Of a DNA stretch of 64,000 nucleotides, positions 15,629 to 25,005 are shown piece by piece. The position numbers were made by a program, and so were the translations under genes. Where the stretch lies: the NCBI RefSeq assembly GCF_017426705.2, contig NZ_CP147251.1, forward strand, positions 1,464,501 through 1,528,500, given 5' to 3'. The first letter of the stretch is position 1. Each line of letters opens with the position of its first letter. The DNA comes from Enterococcus sp. DIV2402 (GTDB lineage: Bacteria; Bacillota; Bacilli; Lactobacillales; Enterococcaceae). The notes under the pieces were generated by a model, which saw only the letters and a program-made list of their open reading frames with translations, had not been told where the DNA came from and did not search any database.

Positions 15629-16153
15629 ATGACAATTATAATCTACTTTTCTAGAAAAGATGAAAATTTCGTTAATGGTCAAATTAAAACACTAGTGAAG
15701 GGAAATACAAAAATTTTAGCAGAAAAAATTGGAGAAAAGTTACAACTCTCGGTAGTTGAAATTTGTCCGAAAGTTCCGTATCCCTTTGACTATTACGAGG
15801 CAATGGCCATTGTTGAAAAGGAAAAAGTAACGAAGGACAAGCCTATTTTTCATGAACTAGCGATTGACTGGAATCGAGTAGAAACGATTTTTTTAGGATT
15901 TCCAAACTGGTTTGGTTCGCTTCCGCAGATAGTTGTTCACTTTTTAGAAACAGTTGATTTGTCAGCTAAAACAATTTATCCATTTTGTACACATGAAGGA
16001 AGTGCTTTTGGTTGCAGTTTAATTGAGCTAAAAAAAATCTGTCCAAACGCAAATGTAAAGGTAGGTTTACCAGTTAGAGGTTCAAGAGTTGAGAAAGCTG
16101 ATAATGCTATTGCAAACTGGCTTACACAGTATTCGATAACGGAGGAGATATAA
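15629..16153 (+). CDS. Flavodoxin-family protein
   Basis: A 174-residue flavodoxin-like FMN-binding protein. IIIYFSRKDENFV starts the first strand and phosphate loop, although the classical T/S-x-T-G-N loop is modified with an insertion leading to KGNTKILAE. FLGFPNWFGSLPQIVVHFLE is the flavin isoalloxazine-binding segment, and PFCTHEGSAFGCSL is also family-typical. The start is ATG 15629 after GAGGTGAG. The stop and the start of the next gene (cupin) abut, so they are co-translated. It is probably an electron carrier or quinone reductase in the redox cluster. Confidence 0.87.
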   Translation: MTIIIYFSRKDENFVNGQIKTLVKGNTKILAEKIGEKLQLSVVEICPKVPYPFDYYEAMAIVEKEKVTKDKPIFHELAIDWNRVETIFLGFPNWFGSLPQIVVHFLETVDLSAKTIYPFCTHEGSAFGCSLIELKKICPNANVKVGLPVRGSRVEKADNAIANWLTQYSITEEI

Positions 16154-16567
16154 ATGGCAAAATTTGAAGAAGTCAAAGATGGTGTGATTTTTCCAAGTGG
16201 TGATAAAAATGATGCGTTTGCTCAATATTTTGTTGGGCAAAGTTATTTGAAAACCCTTGTCGCGGATCCGTCAGTTAATGTCGGTGTAGGAAATGTGACA
16301 TTTGAACCAGGATGTCGAAACAATTGGCATATTCATCACGATGGTTTCCAAATTCTTTTAGTTACAGGCGGTGAAGGCTGGTATCAAGAGGTAGGAAAAG
16401 AAGCTCAATTCTTAAAGCCAGGCGATGTTGTCGTTACACATGATGGGGTAAAGCATTGGCATGGTGCAGCACAAGATAGTTGGTTTGAACATATTGCAAT
16501 TACTGCTGGCACTCCAGAATGGCTAGAACCAGTTTCTGATGAGATTTATTTAAATTTAAAAAAATAA
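16154..16567 (+). CDS. Cupin-domain protein
   Basis: A 137-residue single-domain cupin. Motif 1 HIHHDGFQILLVTGGEGWYQ (about residues 53-72) supplies the metal-binding His residues and motif 2 PGDVVVTHDGVKHWHGA supplies the final His. Proteins of this type typically carry Mn, Fe or Zn and are found next to carboxymuconolactone-decarboxylase-like proteins, as here. The reaction is unknown. It starts directly after the flavodoxin stop, with GGAGGAG inside the end of that gene. Confidence 0.9.
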   Translation: MAKFEEVKDGVIFPSGDKNDAFAQYFVGQSYLKTLVADPSVNVGVGNVTFEPGCRNNWHIHHDGFQILLVTGGEGWYQEVGKEAQFLKPGDVVVTHDGVKHWHGAAQDSWFEHIAITAGTPEWLEPVSDEIYLNLKK

Positions 16568-16583
16568 GAAAGAAGGAAAAATA

Positions 16584-16901
16584 ATGCCAAAACAAACAGC
16601 TGGAAGAGATAACTTAGGAGAATTTGCCCCACAATTTGCAGCATTAAATGATGATGTCTTATTTGGTGAAGTATGGGATCGGGAAGCACAACTTTCTCAA
16701 CGTGATCGTAGTTTAATCACTGTTGCAAGTCTGTTAACCCAAGGTGTTCCTCAATTAGAAGCACATCTAAATATTGCTAAGCAAAATGGCGTAACAAAAG
16801 AAGAAATTGTCGAATTAATTACACATCTTGCTTTTTATGCTGGATGGCCGAAAGCATGGTCAGCATTTAATTTAGCCAAAGAAATTTTTGATGACGAGTA
16901 A
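16584..16901 (+). CDS. Carboxymuconolactone decarboxylase (CMD)-family protein
   Basis: A 105-residue all-helical protein with the CMD signature (RDRSLITVASLLTQGVPQL, followed by HLNIAKQNGVTKEEIVELI and HLAFYAGWPKAW). It contains no cysteine, so it lacks the CxxC of the AhpD peroxidase branch and belongs to the CMD-like branch. The length is typical. AAGAAGGAAAAATA precedes the ATG. It sits between the cupin and an MFS transporter in one transcription unit. A decarboxylase role is not demonstrated. Confidence 0.88.
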   Translation: MPKQTAGRDNLGEFAPQFAALNDDVLFGEVWDREAQLSQRDRSLITVASLLTQGVPQLEAHLNIAKQNGVTKEEIVELITHLAFYAGWPKAWSAFNLAKEIFDDE

Positions 16902-16923
16902 AACTGCTGGTAAAGGAGAAAAA

Positions 16924-18087
16924 ATGAAATTTTTTTCAACGAAATTAATAGCCTTATTATCGGTAGCTTTGGTTGTTAATTCTGCCCCAGCTATTTCGGC
17001 TAATATTCCAGCTATTACCCAATATTTTTCGAAAATAAACCCTGTGTATGTTGGTTTACTGACAACGATTCCGTCTCTATTTTTGGTAATTGGCGTATTT
17101 TTAACTAGCTTTATTGAAAAGAAAATAGGAAAAAAATATACAATTATTACAGGATTAATTATTGTTGGGATTTTTGGGACACTGCCTGCATGGTACCAAG
17201 GTAGTTTTGCGCTTTTGTTTCTTTCAAGATGTTTATTGGGCTTAGGAATTGGTTTGTTTAATCGTTTGCTAATTCAAATGATTAGTCAGCTATTTCAAAA
17301 AGATAATCTCAAAAAAGCGAAAGCATTGGGATTAGAAAGTGCCTGTGAAGGTTTAGGCGGTATTTTTATGACAATTGCAGTAGGACAGTTAGTGAAAATA
17401 AATTGGGAAAGCTCTTTTTTAGTGTATGCTTTTGCAATGATTAGTTTGCTATTTGTGTTTGTATTTATTCCAAATGAAAGTACTAATAAAGCTGAAGCAT
17501 CCGTTAGAGAAGTTAAGGTTTCAAAGGAACGAAAAATAAAATCTATTTTATTGGGCTTTGTTTTATTCTGTATTGTTTTGCTATTTATCAATTACAATTT
17601 ACAGATAACGCCTTTATTGATTGAACAGGGAATTGGCGATGCAACTAATGGGAGTAACATGATTGCAGCGATTGCAACAGGAGCGTTTATTGCAGGGAAT
17701 TTATTTGGAGTAACTTATGCTTATTTACAGCGTTGGTTACTCCCCCTTGCAGCCTTTGTAGCTGGTGGAAGTATTTTTTTAACTAGTTGGTCATTTTCTG
17801 TTGCTTTTACATTAATTTGTTCGTTGGTGCTAGGTTTTGCTTTTCGGAATATTATGCCTTATTTCATGCATACATTTACTACAGGTGGTGAAGCAGTAGC
17901 AAAATTTGGTACGACAGTTGTATTAGTTGCTTATAATTTAGGAGCGACACTTGCACCGTACGCATCACAAGGTATTTCTTTACTTAGCGGTAATACTAGT
18001 GCAAGTAATCAAATCATTTTTACGGGAGTAGGATTATGTAGTATTGGATTAGTTACATTGATCTTTAATAAGTATATGACTGTTTAA
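16924..18087 (+). CDS. MFS transporter
   Basis: A 387-residue membrane protein with about 12 hydrophobic segments. The start is ATG 16924 with AAAGGAG 6 nt upstream; a longer frame from 16888 would overlap the CMD gene and adds a polar stretch. Features are SLFLVIGVFLTSFIEKKIGK (loop 2-3 region), RCLLGLGIGLFNRLL, and a central basic loop near residues 190-205 separating the two halves. Family: Bcr/YceI-like drug-type MFS. Efflux of an electrophile or its product would fit the cluster, but the substrate is unknown. Confidence 0.88.
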   Translation: MKFFSTKLIALLSVALVVNSAPAISANIPAITQYFSKINPVYVGLLTTIPSLFLVIGVFLTSFIEKKIGKKYTIITGLIIVGIFGTLPAWYQGSFALLFLSRCLLGLGIGLFNRLLIQMISQLFQKDNLKKAKALGLESACEGLGGIFMTIAVGQLVKINWESSFLVYAFAMISLLFVFVFIPNESTNKAEASVREVKVSKERKIKSILLGFVLFCIVLLFINYNLQITPLLIEQGIGDATNGSNMIAAIATGAFIAGNLFGVTYAYLQRWLLPLAAFVAGGSIFLTSWSFSVAFTLICSLVLGFAFRNIMPYFMHTFTTGGEAVAKFGTTVVLVAYNLGATLAPYASQGISLLSGNTSASNQIIFTGVGLCSIGLVTLIFNKYMTV

Positions 18088-18103
18088 AAGAGGAGGTAGT
18101 TGA

Positions 18104-19084
18104 ATGGAATATGTGAAATTAGGAAATACTGGAATGGATGTTTCTAGAATTTGTTTGGGAGCGATGAGTTTTGGGGATCCCCATAATTGGATTCACGAAT
18201 GGGTTTTAGAAGAAGATGAGAGTCGTCCGATTATTAAGCGTGCACTAGATTTAGGTATTAATTTTTTTGATACGGCAAATGTCTATTCTTTAGGGCGTAG
18301 TGAAGAAATATTAGGTAAAGCGCTGAAAGATTATGCCAATCGTGATGAAATTGTTCTAGCTACAAAGGTGCATCAAAAAATGTTTGACGGTCCGAATGGG
18401 CAAGGATTATCTAGAAAAGCAATCATGTCACAAATTGATCAAAGCTTGCAACGACTACAAACAGATTATGTGGACTTGTATATTATTCATCGATGGGATT
18501 ACGATACACCGATTGAAGAAACGATGGAAGCATTACATGATGTAGTGAAAGCAGGAAAGGCACGTTATATTGGAGCTTCAGCGATGTATGCCTATCAATT
18601 TCAGAAAGCCAATCATGTTGCTGAAAAAAATGGTTGGACAAAATTTGTGTCTATGCAAAATCATTTGAATTTGATGTATCGTGAAGAAGAACGTGAAATG
18701 ATTCCCTATTGTATCGATCAAGGGATTGCTTTGACGCCATACAGTCCGTTAGCTTCAGGGAGACTTGTCAAACCATTTTCTGAAAGTTCTTTAAGACGAG
18801 AAACAGATCCAGCACAAAGAGCGAAATACGATGAATCTGCAGAAAAAGATCGAATTATTATCGAGCGCGTAGCAGAAATCGCGGACAAGCATCATGTCAG
18901 TCGTGTAGAAGTAGCATTAGCTTGGCTTTTACAAAAAGAGAATTTAGCGGCGCCAATTATCGGCGCTACCAAACTTAGTCACGTCGAAACAGCAGTCAAA
19001 GCCATTGACTTTAAATTAACTGAAGAAGAAGTGACCTATTTGGAAGAAGAGTACATTCCACATAAAATTGTCGGATTTTCATAA
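18104..19084 (+). CDS. Aldo-keto reductase (Kv-beta/YajO-like)
   Basis: A 326-residue AKR with catalytic Asp/Tyr in FFDTANVYSLGRSEEILG, Lys in LATKVH and His in YIIHRWD. SMQNHLNLMYREEEREMIPY and TPYSPLASGRL are hallmarks of the AKR11/YajO subgroup. The C-terminal APIIGATKLSHVETAVKAI binds the cofactor. AGAGGAGGTAGTTG precedes the ATG, 16 nt after the MFS stop, so it is the last enzyme gene of this transcription unit before the second MerR gene. Confidence 0.92.
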   Translation: MEYVKLGNTGMDVSRICLGAMSFGDPHNWIHEWVLEEDESRPIIKRALDLGINFFDTANVYSLGRSEEILGKALKDYANRDEIVLATKVHQKMFDGPNGQGLSRKAIMSQIDQSLQRLQTDYVDLYIIHRWDYDTPIEETMEALHDVVKAGKARYIGASAMYAYQFQKANHVAEKNGWTKFVSMQNHLNLMYREEEREMIPYCIDQGIALTPYSPLASGRLVKPFSESSLRRETDPAQRAKYDESAEKDRIIIERVAEIADKHHVSRVEVALAWLLQKENLAAPIIGATKLSHVETAVKAIDFKLTEEEVTYLEEEYIPHKIVGFS

Positions 19085-19088
19085 ATGC

Positions 19089-19120
19089 TAAGACTAGTAG
19101 GAATTTTTCCACTAGTCTTA
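19089..19120 (+). terminator. Stem-loop after the aldo-keto reductase gene
   Basis: TAAGACTAGT pairs perfectly with ACTAGTCTTA around a 12-nt loop. There is no T tract after it, so termination may be partial. Confidence 0.5.
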
Positions 19121-19160
19121 ATGTACATAGCCCAAAGATACTGATTAGGAGGACATACAG

Positions 19161-19559
19161 ATGAATATTTCAGAAGTAGCTGCTAGGTATCAATTGACAC
19201 CAGCAACTTTACGATATTATGAACAACAGGGGTTGATTCCACCTATTGCACGCACCAAGGCGGGGAATCGAACCTACTCCAACGAAGATGTAAATTGGAT
19301 TGAATTTATTAAATGCATGCGCGATTCTGGATTATCAATTGAATCATTAGCTGAATATACGAAATTATATCAAAAAGGAGATGAAACCTTAGAAGAACGG
19401 CAGGCGATTTTGATTGTGGAATATAAAAAATTACTAGAAAAACAACAGCAAATAAATGAAACAGTATTTAAATTAGGAAATAAAATAAAAAACTATGAAG
19501 CAAAAATAAAAACAGGCGAAAGTCAAACCGCTAGTTATGCTAATGGGAGCGTTGAATAG
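19161..19559 (+). CDS. MerR-family regulator
   Basis: A 132-residue protein: MerR helix-turn-helix (ISEVAARYQLTPATLRYYEQ, wing KAGNRTYSNEDVNWIEF), then a long coiled-coil dimerisation helix (about residues 80-120, LLEKQQQINETVFKLGNK). No sensing cysteines are present. It resembles the MerR at 13019 in size and in the middle segment (GLSIESLAEYTKLYQKGDET against GLSIKEIKEFVQLSQLGDST). It has no divergent target. It may regulate the upstream AKR operon. It is followed with a 1-bp gap by the RpiR gene, so the two may be co-transcribed. TTAGGAGGACATACAG precedes the ATG. Confidence 0.88.
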   Translation: MNISEVAARYQLTPATLRYYEQQGLIPPIARTKAGNRTYSNEDVNWIEFIKCMRDSGLSIESLAEYTKLYQKGDETLEERQAILIVEYKKLLEKQQQINETVFKLGNKIKNYEAKIKTGESQTASYANGSVE

Positions 19560-19560
19560 T

Positions 19561-20451
19561 ATGTATCTCTTTCAGAAAATTGAAGAAACTGTCTTTAAAC
19601 AATATGATGCCCGTCGAACAATCGGAGAATTTCTTTTAGCCAATCGTGAAAAACTATCAGAATATACCATGGAAGACATCGCTAAATTGACGCACACTTC
19701 AAAAGCAACATTGGTTCGATTTGCGAAATATTTTAATTATTCTGGGTGGAAGGAATTCATGTACGCTTTTACACATGAAGTGGCTCATTTTAATGACAAT
19801 CATTTTGATGTCGACACCAATGTTCCTTTTGATAATGCCGCAGATACTTTGGAAATTATTGAAAATATTGCGAATCTTCGAATGCAAACGATTAAAGAAA
19901 CATCTTCATTAATGTCGGTGACTGATATTAATCATGCAGCTAATATTTTGAACCAAGCAGAGACGATTATTATTTATGGAAGAAGTCCGAATTCTTATTT
20001 TGGAGAGTTATTTAAAAGAAACCTAAATACAATTCATAAGAAAGCTTTTGTAGCTGATACAGATGAAGCGGGATTGATTTCAAATACCTTGACTAGTAAA
20101 GATTGTGCCATCATTATTTCTTATTCTGGCAATAATTCTGACTCTTATCCAATGAAAAATGTAAAAATTCTTCTAAACAATCGTGTGCCAATCATTAGTA
20201 TAACCAGTGGCGGAGAAAACTATTTGCGCGACTATTCTACCATTGTTTTAAATGTATCAAGCAGAGAAAAACTATATTCAAAAATAGCTAATTTTTCTAC
20301 CGAAGAGTCCATTCAATTTATCTTAACTATTTTATATGCCAAAGTATTTTCTTTGAATTATGATGAAAATATGAAGACCAAAATAGCTAATTCACGTAGG
20401 TTGGAAGTGAAAAGACAAACAACATTTAAAGATATTTCAGAAGATTTCTAA
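19561..20451 (+). CDS. RpiR/MurR-family transcriptional regulator (HTH + SIS)
   Basis: A 296-residue regulator. N-terminal RpiR helix-turn-helix: REKLSEYTMEDIAKLTHTSK then ATLVRFAKYFNYSGWKEF. The C-terminal SIS sugar-phosphate isomerase-like domain (about residues 120-260) has IIIYGRSPNSYFGELF and CAIIISYSGNNSDSYPM (Ser/Thr phosphosugar loop). The start is ATG 19561, right after the MerR stop; GGGAG lies 12 nt upstream. A longer frame through the MerR end is unlikely. The paired palindromes upstream of the PTS gene at 21602 and the phosphatase gene at 27008 are typical of RpiR operators, so a phosphorylated beta-glucoside is a plausible effector. Confidence 0.9.
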   Translation: MYLFQKIEETVFKQYDARRTIGEFLLANREKLSEYTMEDIAKLTHTSKATLVRFAKYFNYSGWKEFMYAFTHEVAHFNDNHFDVDTNVPFDNAADTLEIIENIANLRMQTIKETSSLMSVTDINHAANILNQAETIIIYGRSPNSYFGELFKRNLNTIHKKAFVADTDEAGLISNTLTSKDCAIIISYSGNNSDSYPMKNVKILLNNRVPIISITSGGENYLRDYSTIVLNVSSREKLYSKIANFSTEESIQFILTILYAKVFSLNYDENMKTKIANSRRLEVKRQTTFKDISEDF

Positions 20452-20472
20452 AGGTAAATATCAACGACAATA

Positions 20473-20540
20473 AAACATATCCGAAGTACATAGGAAGCCA
20501 AGTAATGTGCGATCTTCATCTATGTACTTCGGATATGTTT
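20473..20540. terminator. Bidirectional terminator, 21-bp perfect stem
   Basis: AAACATATCCGAAGTACATA plus G (20473-20493) is exactly complementary to 20520-20540, with a 26-nt loop. It lies between convergent genes and ends in a T-rich tract. Confidence 0.85.
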
Positions 20541-21342
20541 ATTTCTTTGTTAATTTAAAAGCTTCGCCAGCAGCAACTAATTGAATACGTTTGGGATTGA
20601 TAATTCTGTCATATAAATCTTCAGGATTCCCGTTAAAGGCATCAATGTGTGGCGCATCAACAGTTCCCCAGTGTGAGAGAATTAAATCCGCATGGGGATA
20701 TGTATTTGCTAATTTAATTGCATTTTCAAAACCAATATGCCAAGTATTGTCATTAAAATCAAAAAGAATGGCATCGGGTTGTGGCATTTCTAACTGTTCT
20801 GGAAGTAATCGAGAATCTCCAGGAATCCACAGTGTTCCATCAGGAGTATCAATCCAAAATCCACAATAATCTTCTATTTTAAAAATACGATCAAATTTAT
20901 CTGTTTCATTTTGCCACAAATGATTGGCTTTTGTTAAAGTCACCTTTAAATTATCAACCATAAATTCATCATAAAGAGCATGTCCTGTAGCTGCGACTGC
21001 TAATTGCTTTGCCATTAATTCCGCAACGTAGTTTGGTCCATGAAAAGAAGACGTTTTCGGAGCTAATTTTTTTATAGTTGGCAAACTGTAATGATCGTTA
21101 TCAGAATGTGTAATTAAAATAGCCTCTAAGTAAGGAACATCTGCGGTTTTAATTGGCAATTCAATTAATAAAGGTAAGTCAAATTCTTCTAAAACAGGAT
21201 CCACCATCAGGCAAGTTCCTCTGCTATTCAATAAAATTCCTGAATTTCCCAACCAGCGAATCATCGTCTCTTCATTTTTTTGAAAGGCTTCTTGCGCAAA
21301 AAAAATCGTTTGTGGAGGAAGTGCTTGTTTCTTATCTGTCAT
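20539..21342 (-). CDS. MBL-fold metallo-hydrolase (UlaG-like)
   Basis: A 267-residue metallo-beta-lactamase-fold protein. The metal motif is THSDNDHYS: the canonical HxHxDH reads HxDxDH here (His-Ser-Asp-Asn-Asp-His), a variant seen in UlaG-like lactonases/phosphodiesterases. GNSGILLNSRGTCLMVDPVL is the opening beta-hairpin; PGDSRLLPE and LSHWGTVDAPH carry the later metal ligands. The ATG at 21342 is preceded by AAGGAGCTG. It is convergent with the RpiR gene and divergent from the PTS gene at 21602. Its proximity suggests a link to sugar-phosphate metabolism, but the substrate is unknown. Confidence 0.87.
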   Translation of the reverse strand: MTDKKQALPPQTIFFAQEAFQKNEETMIRWLGNSGILLNSRGTCLMVDPVLEEFDLPLLIELPIKTADVPYLEAILITHSDNDHYSLPTIKKLAPKTSSFHGPNYVAELMAKQLAVAATGHALYDEFMVDNLKVTLTKANHLWQNETDKFDRIFKIEDYCGFWIDTPDGTLWIPGDSRLLPEQLEMPQPDAILFDFNDNTWHIGFENAIKLANTYPHADLILSHWGTVDAPHIDAFNGNPEDLYDRIINPKRIQLVAAGEAFKLTKK

Positions 21343-21426
21343 TTTATTTCAGCTCCTTTAAATGGATTAACATACTATTGATTATATCAGTTTAAGCTCA
21401 CTTTAAGTCAATTATTTTTGGTGAAG

Positions 21427-21483
21427 ATGAAATAAATTTCATGGAAAAGAGCAGATTTTAAAATAAAATGAAATCCATTTCAA
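21427..21483 (+). promoter_or_regulatory. Paired palindromic operators upstream of the beta-glucoside PTS gene (probable RpiR sites)
   Basis: ATGAAATAAATTTCAT (21427-21442) is a perfect 16-nt palindrome. ATGAAATCCATTTCAA (21468-21483) is a near copy starting exactly 41 bp later. Similar palindromes with the same 41-bp offset precede the phosphatase gene at 27008. Assignment to the nearby RpiR regulator is inferred. Confidence 0.7.
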
Positions 21484-21498
21484 CTTTAAAGAAAAGTG

Positions 21499-21527
21499 TT
21501 GGAAACGCTATCTTTAAGTGTTAAATT
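21499..21527 (+). promoter_or_regulatory. Promoter with embedded cre-like site, PTS operon
   Basis: -35 TTGGAA (21499-21504) and -10 TAAATT (21522-21527) are separated by 17 nt. The -35 lies in TTGGAAACGCTATCTT, a close cre match (catabolite control by CcpA), so repression by glucose is expected. The leader then contains ACCGGT...ATAAATTTTCTTTAA, also found in the 27008 leader. Confidence 0.7.
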
Positions 21528-21601
21528 GCTTGCAGGAGAAACATTATGTCTTACCGGTGATAGCATAAATTTTCTTTAAAATTTATTTAGGAGAGGTTTG
21601 T

Positions 21602-23458
21602 ATGAGCAAAAAATATGAACAGTTGGCTAAAGAGATAGTTCAACAATTAGGCGGCAAAGAAAATATTACTGACGCCTATCATTGTCAAACAAGATTACGT
21701 TTTAAAGTAGCGGATGAATCGAAGTTAAACAAAGACAAATTAGAAGAGTTAGATGGTGTGACGAAATATATTCATAATGCAGGTGTGCATCAAGTTGTCA
21801 TTGGTACTCATGTGAAGGATGTGTTTGAAGAAGTTGAAAAAAATATTGATGTTCAAACTTCAAACGATAACGGTTCAACTGAGAAAAAAGGGCTAGTAGC
21901 TACAGTGATCGATTTTGTTTCAGGAACCTTCCAACCAGTTATTCCAGCATTATCTGGAGCTGGGATGGTAAAGGCAGTTTTAGCTCTTTTGATTGTATTT
22001 AAGGTGATTACCCCTGATTCTCAAACGTATTATATGTTGAATCTATTTGCTGATGGCGTATTTTTCTTTCTACCCATGATTTTGGCGTTTACAGTTGCTC
22101 AAAAGTTGCGCTGTAATCCTATTCTAGCTGTTTCTGTAGCAGCAATGATGTTGCATCCAAATTGGGGAGCTTTAGTAACAGCAGGAGAACCAGTTAATTT
22201 CTTCGGATTCATTCCCTTTACTTTAGCTACGTATACTGGTTCAGTTATTCCTATTTTAATTGTTATTTTCTTCCAATCTTATGTAGAAAAATTCTTAAAT
22301 AAAGTGATTCCAAAATCAGTCGAATTAGTGTTTGTTCCGATGTTAACTTTTCTAATCATGGGAACATTGGCGTTCTCTTTATTTGGACCAATTGGTAGTA
22401 TTTTGGGCGGTTATTTAGCAACTTTCTTTACTTTCTTAAGCGTAAATGCCAGCTGGGTACCAGCTGTTTTAATTGGTGGTTTGCTTCCAGTAATGGTTAT
22501 GTTTGGCTTACACAACGGAGTGGCACCCCTTGGCGTTATGCAAATGGCTGAATTAGGTTATGATAGTATTTTTGGTCCAGGCGCATTGGTTTCAAATATT
22601 GCACAGGCGACTGCTGCAGCGGTAGTTGCTTTCCGTACAAAAAATAAAAAAATAAAACAAGTAGCCGTTTCAGGATCAATTACTGCTTATATGGGAATTA
22701 CAGAACCTGTATTATATGGAGTGAATTTACCTAAAAAATATCCATTGATTGCAGCCATGATTGGTGGAGCTTCAGGTGGATTATATGCCGGTTTAACAAA
22801 TACACATCGCTTTGCAACAGGCTCATCTGGATTACCAGCTGTGCTCCTTTATATTGGTGATGATACAATGAAATTTTTCTGGAATATTATCATTGCATTA
22901 ATTATTTCTGCAGCTGTGACAGCAGTATTAACCTACGTTTTAAGCTTCAAATATGAAAAAGATGAGATAACAGATGTACCAGAAATCAAACCGATTATTT
23001 TAGAAGACACTCGTTTGATTAGCCCTATTCCCGGGACAGTTATTCCTTTAAGTCAAGTTCAGGATGAAGCATTTGCATCTGAAGCGTTAGGAAAAGGTTT
23101 CGCAATTAATCCATCTGAAGGAGAAGTTTTTGCACCATTTAATGGGAAAGTTGTTGCAGTTTTTCCTACTAAACATGCCATTGGTCTTATGTCGGACTCA
23201 GGTGTGGAAATTTTAATTCATGTTGGTTTGAATACAGTCGAGCTAAATGGTCAATATTTTGACGCATTAGTAGAACCGGATCAGCCAGTTACCAAAGGAC
23301 AGTTACTGTTGACTTTTGATGTGAAGAAAATTGAAGCAGCAGGGTATCCAACGCAAGTACCCGTTGTAGTAACAAATACACCACAATATTCCTCAATTGA
23401 AATGATTAAACAAGGGGACGTGAATAAAGACGAAGAAGTATTAGTCGTCAAAGTTTAG
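21602..23458 (+). CDS. bglP: PTS beta-glucoside-specific EIIBCA
   Basis: A 618-residue fused permease. The EIIB domain (residues 1-85) has its phosphorylated Cys in YHCQTRLRFKV. The EIIC domain (about 105-460, ten membrane segments) includes FGLHNGVAPLGVMQM and GITEPVLYGVNLPKKYPL. The EIIA domain (about 490-618) has ISPIPGTVIPL and the active His in LIHVGLNTVELNGQYF. It imports and phosphorylates an aryl- or alkyl-beta-glucoside. TTAGGAGAGG precedes the ATG. It forms an operon with the GH1 gene 12 nt downstream. Unlike the other two EIIBCA genes in this window it has no RAT antiterminator and appears to be under the RpiR/CcpA-type promoter described above. Confidence 0.93.
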   Translation: MSKKYEQLAKEIVQQLGGKENITDAYHCQTRLRFKVADESKLNKDKLEELDGVTKYIHNAGVHQVVIGTHVKDVFEEVEKNIDVQTSNDNGSTEKKGLVATVIDFVSGTFQPVIPALSGAGMVKAVLALLIVFKVITPDSQTYYMLNLFADGVFFFLPMILAFTVAQKLRCNPILAVSVAAMMLHPNWGALVTAGEPVNFFGFIPFTLATYTGSVIPILIVIFFQSYVEKFLNKVIPKSVELVFVPMLTFLIMGTLAFSLFGPIGSILGGYLATFFTFLSVNASWVPAVLIGGLLPVMVMFGLHNGVAPLGVMQMAELGYDSIFGPGALVSNIAQATAAAVVAFRTKNKKIKQVAVSGSITAYMGITEPVLYGVNLPKKYPLIAAMIGGASGGLYAGLTNTHRFATGSSGLPAVLLYIGDDTMKFFWNIIIALIISAAVTAVLTYVLSFKYEKDEITDVPEIKPIILEDTRLISPIPGTVIPLSQVQDEAFASEALGKGFAINPSEGEVFAPFNGKVVAVFPTKHAIGLMSDSGVEILIHVGLNTVELNGQYFDALVEPDQPVTKGQLLLTFDVKKIEAAGYPTQVPVVVTNTPQYSSIEMIKQGDVNKDEEVLVVKV

Positions 23459-23464
23459 GAGTGA

Positions 23465-24895
<1,431 letters not shown>

Positions 24896-24941
24896 ATTAT
24901 CTTCGTGATAAAGTTAATTTCATCAAATAAAATAAGAAATG

Positions 24942-24983
24942 AAAATAAAAGAATGGTGCCTTGTTCCATTCTTTTATTTTTTA
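24942..24983 (+). terminator. Terminator after the PTS/GH1 pair
   Basis: AAAATAAAAGAATGG pairs perfectly with CCATTCTTTTATTTT around a 9-nt loop, ending in T tracts. The AKR gene follows 23 bp later and may be partly read through. Confidence 0.75.
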
Positions 24984-25005
24984 GAAAGATGAGAGGGGAA
25001 CAGTT

